Shown: positions 62,894 to 64,000 of the stretch, in pieces
Layout: every line of letters begins with the position of its first letter
Numbering within the stretch: the stretch's first letter is position 1
Assembly: GCF_004151235.1 (NCBI RefSeq)
Contig: NZ_JUIV01000002.1
Span: 310,001 to 374,000, forward strand
Direction of reading: 5' to 3'
Length of the DNA stretch: 64,000 bases
Origin: Flavobacterium anhuiense
GTDB taxonomy: Bacteria; Bacteroidota; Bacteroidia; Flavobacteriales; Flavobacteriaceae
Made by a program: the position numbers and the translations under genes
Notes under the pieces: model-generated
The model's database searches: none
The model's input: only the letters and a program-made list of their open reading frames with translations
Told to the model about the DNA's origin: nothing

Positions 62894-64000
62894 TTATTTT
62901 TTAAAAACTAAAGAGACTAAAGCTCCTTTTCTAAATTCATTTGGTATTTCGTAGTCATCAAAATCAGGAAATGTCAAATTTCCTTTTTGTGTTAACATAA
63001 TTTCATGGGCAATATTTAATCCTAATCCTAATCCCGCTTTTTTTCCTGTCTCCATAGGTTCTATAGCAATATCCGTAGGAATTAAAAAACCAGTTCCGTT
63101 ATCAGCAATAATTATTTCAACTGTATTTTCGTTTTCAATTATATCTATAAATATTAGCTTGTCTTTAATTGTTTTATGTTCTTCCAAAGCTACATCTAGC
63201 CAATAAAGAGAATTGTCAATTAGATTTATAATAATCCCTTCAATTAGACCTTTTGCTAAATTTAATTTGATTTGATTTTTTCTTTCGTAAGCTTTAATGA
63301 TTTTTGTCTCATGTTTTTTTAATCTAAATTCAACCGAAAATAATGAATCTTCAATGACGTCAGTTAATGATACAATTTTAGAGCCCGTCTTTCTAAACAT
63401 TTCAGAATAGCCATTAACTAATTTGGATAATCTAGTTACTAAGCTGTTTACATTTTTAAGCATAGACGAATCATTACGGACTACTTCGTAAAGTTCTTGA
63501 ATTACTTTTTCTATTTCATGTAAAACAATACCAAGGCCAAGACCTGCGCTAGAAGTTTTAAGAAGTCTATCTTGCATTAATTTGTAATTACTTTCAATTT
63601 CAAAAAGATGATTGTTGATTTCTTTAGCGATTTCAGTATCTTTTACTTTTTTTGTAACTAAAGTTTGTAGTTTAGCAATTGATGATAAAACCGGCTCACT
63701 TTTTTTTGTTGGGCCATATTTATCTCGTAGTAATTTTTTGTCGCTTTTTCTAAGTATTTCAAAAAGCTCTATTGTGTGGGTTACAGCGTTTTTAAAATCA
63801 AAAAAGTGCTGATTTTCAATAAAACCTTCCCGATTGGTTTTTTCTTCTAAACCAGTGCTGTTTTCTCTATCTAGAAAAACACCACACACAATGATGTTAT
63901 TGCTTATTTTTTCTCCAGGACTATTTACTCGACTTAAGTTTAATTCTAACCAATCATTATCGGGCTCTCCATAGTTGTAAACTCTCATATCGTCTCTAAA
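62894..64000 (-). CDS. histidine kinase with probable second GHKL domain (partial, 5' end outside)
   Basis: The frame stays open to the window edge (FRDD precedes M at 63988), so the start is outside. The visible 368 residues begin with RVYNYGEPDNDWLELNLSRV and EKTNREGFIENQ. These look like the end of an N-terminal Hsp90/MutL-type GHKL (HATPase_c_3) domain. Counting from the Met at 63988, a HisKA-like helix has H157 (GLGIVLHEIEKVIQELYEVV). The second ATPase has N255/N259 in INLIDNSLYWL, DNGTG at 297-301 and GLGLGLNIAHEI at 319-330. No membrane segment is seen, so it is cytosolic. It is paired with the receiver protein. Confidence 0.8.
   Translation of the reverse strand, partial: FRDDMRVYNYGEPDNDWLELNLSRVNSPGEKISNNIIVCGVFLDRENSTGLEEKTNREGFIENQHFFDFKNAVTHTIELFEILRKSDKKLLRDKYGPTKKSEPVLSSIAKLQTLVTKKVKDTEIAKEINNHLFEIESNYKLMQDRLLKTSSAGLGLGIVLHEIEKVIQELYEVVRNDSSMLKNVNSLVTRLSKLVNGYSEMFRKTGSKIVSLTDVIEDSLFSVEFRLKKHETKIIKAYERKNQIKLNLAKGLIEGIIINLIDNSLYWLDVALEEHKTIKDKLIFIDIIENENTVEIIIADNGTGFLIPTDIAIEPMETGKKAGLGLGLNIAHEIMLTQKGNLTFPDFDDYEIPNEFRKGALVSLVFKK

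Noticed and set aside
1..64000. CRISPR arrays, tRNA/rRNA genes, insertion sequences, prophage
   Set aside because: No regularly spaced repeats with unique spacers, no tRNA-like cloverleaf, no transposase or phage gene was seen by reading both strands. Small RNAs could still be missed without a covariance search.

Overview
The window is an AT-rich chromosomal stretch from the Bacteroidetes, most likely a Flavobacterium. Indicators are the promoter form TTG-N19-TAnnTTTG (clear at 36284-36313 and, on the minus strand, 16685-16714), a MurF-alanine racemase fusion, a DnaE polymerase fused to an N-terminal DEDDh exonuclease, an S16 protein with a long Ala/Glu tail, a TonB receptor with a carboxypeptidase-regulatory-like N-terminus, many SPII lipoproteins, and intergenic inverted repeats of the kind common in flavobacteria. 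I saw no rRNA, tRNA, CRISPR array, phage or complete insertion sequence.

Layout. 0.3-8.5 kb: a peptide-export locus. A membrane VKOR-thioredoxin fusion is followed by three short double-glycine-type leader peptides (two with Cys-rich cores), a structured intergenic RNA candidate, a C39-peptidase ABC exporter, an HlyD adaptor, an S41 peptidase and a small secreted protein. 8.5-11.6 kb: trmN6, rimM, rpsP, then a lipoprotein and an RRM RNA-binding protein. 11.6-16.7 kb: leucine operon leuC-leuD-leuA-leuB (minus) with a canonical promoter and a Leu-rich 8-codon upstream ORF. 17-19 kb: AraC regulator and an SDR. 19.4-25.1 kb: dnaE and an outer-membrane barrel. 25-32 kb: Gfo/Idh/MocA oxidoreductase, prolyl oligopeptidase, a TonB receptor with a His/Cys-rich partner (possibly metal uptake), and a PorT-like barrel. 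32-37.4 kb: a PAP2-like membrane protein, murF-alr, mscL and asd.

37.4-43.1 kb is an accessory stretch. It has two lipoproteins sharing a Cys-containing repeat of about 65 residues, three tandem secreted paralogs, a YcxB-like membrane protein and an unknown protein. Three genes here carry an in-frame stop (39423, 42118, 42485), which suggests local decay.

43-47.7 kb: Fe-S genes (2Fe-2S ferredoxin, Nfu, Mrp ATPase) and an L,D-transpeptidase. 47.8-55.4 kb: a MacB-like efflux operon (HlyD, ATPase, possible 23-residue membrane peptide, FtsX-type permease) divergent from an NtrC-type response regulator and its histidine kinase. A sigma-54-like -24/-12 element sits before the efflux operon, with inverted repeats alongside, so this looks like a self-contained sigma-54 regulon. 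55.4-61.4 kb: alkyltransferase-like protein, LysE exporter, trmB, amt, a SnoaL-like protein, a lipoprotein with three near-identical motifs, a ribosome hibernation factor, and a Trp-rich 36-codon leader ORF bounded by 18-bp direct repeats before a 77-residue protein. 61.4-64 kb: a receiver-domain protein with a large unknown C-terminus and, running off the edge, a histidine kinase that probably has a second N-terminal GHKL ATPase domain. This pair is the best candidate for an undescribed signalling or defence module.
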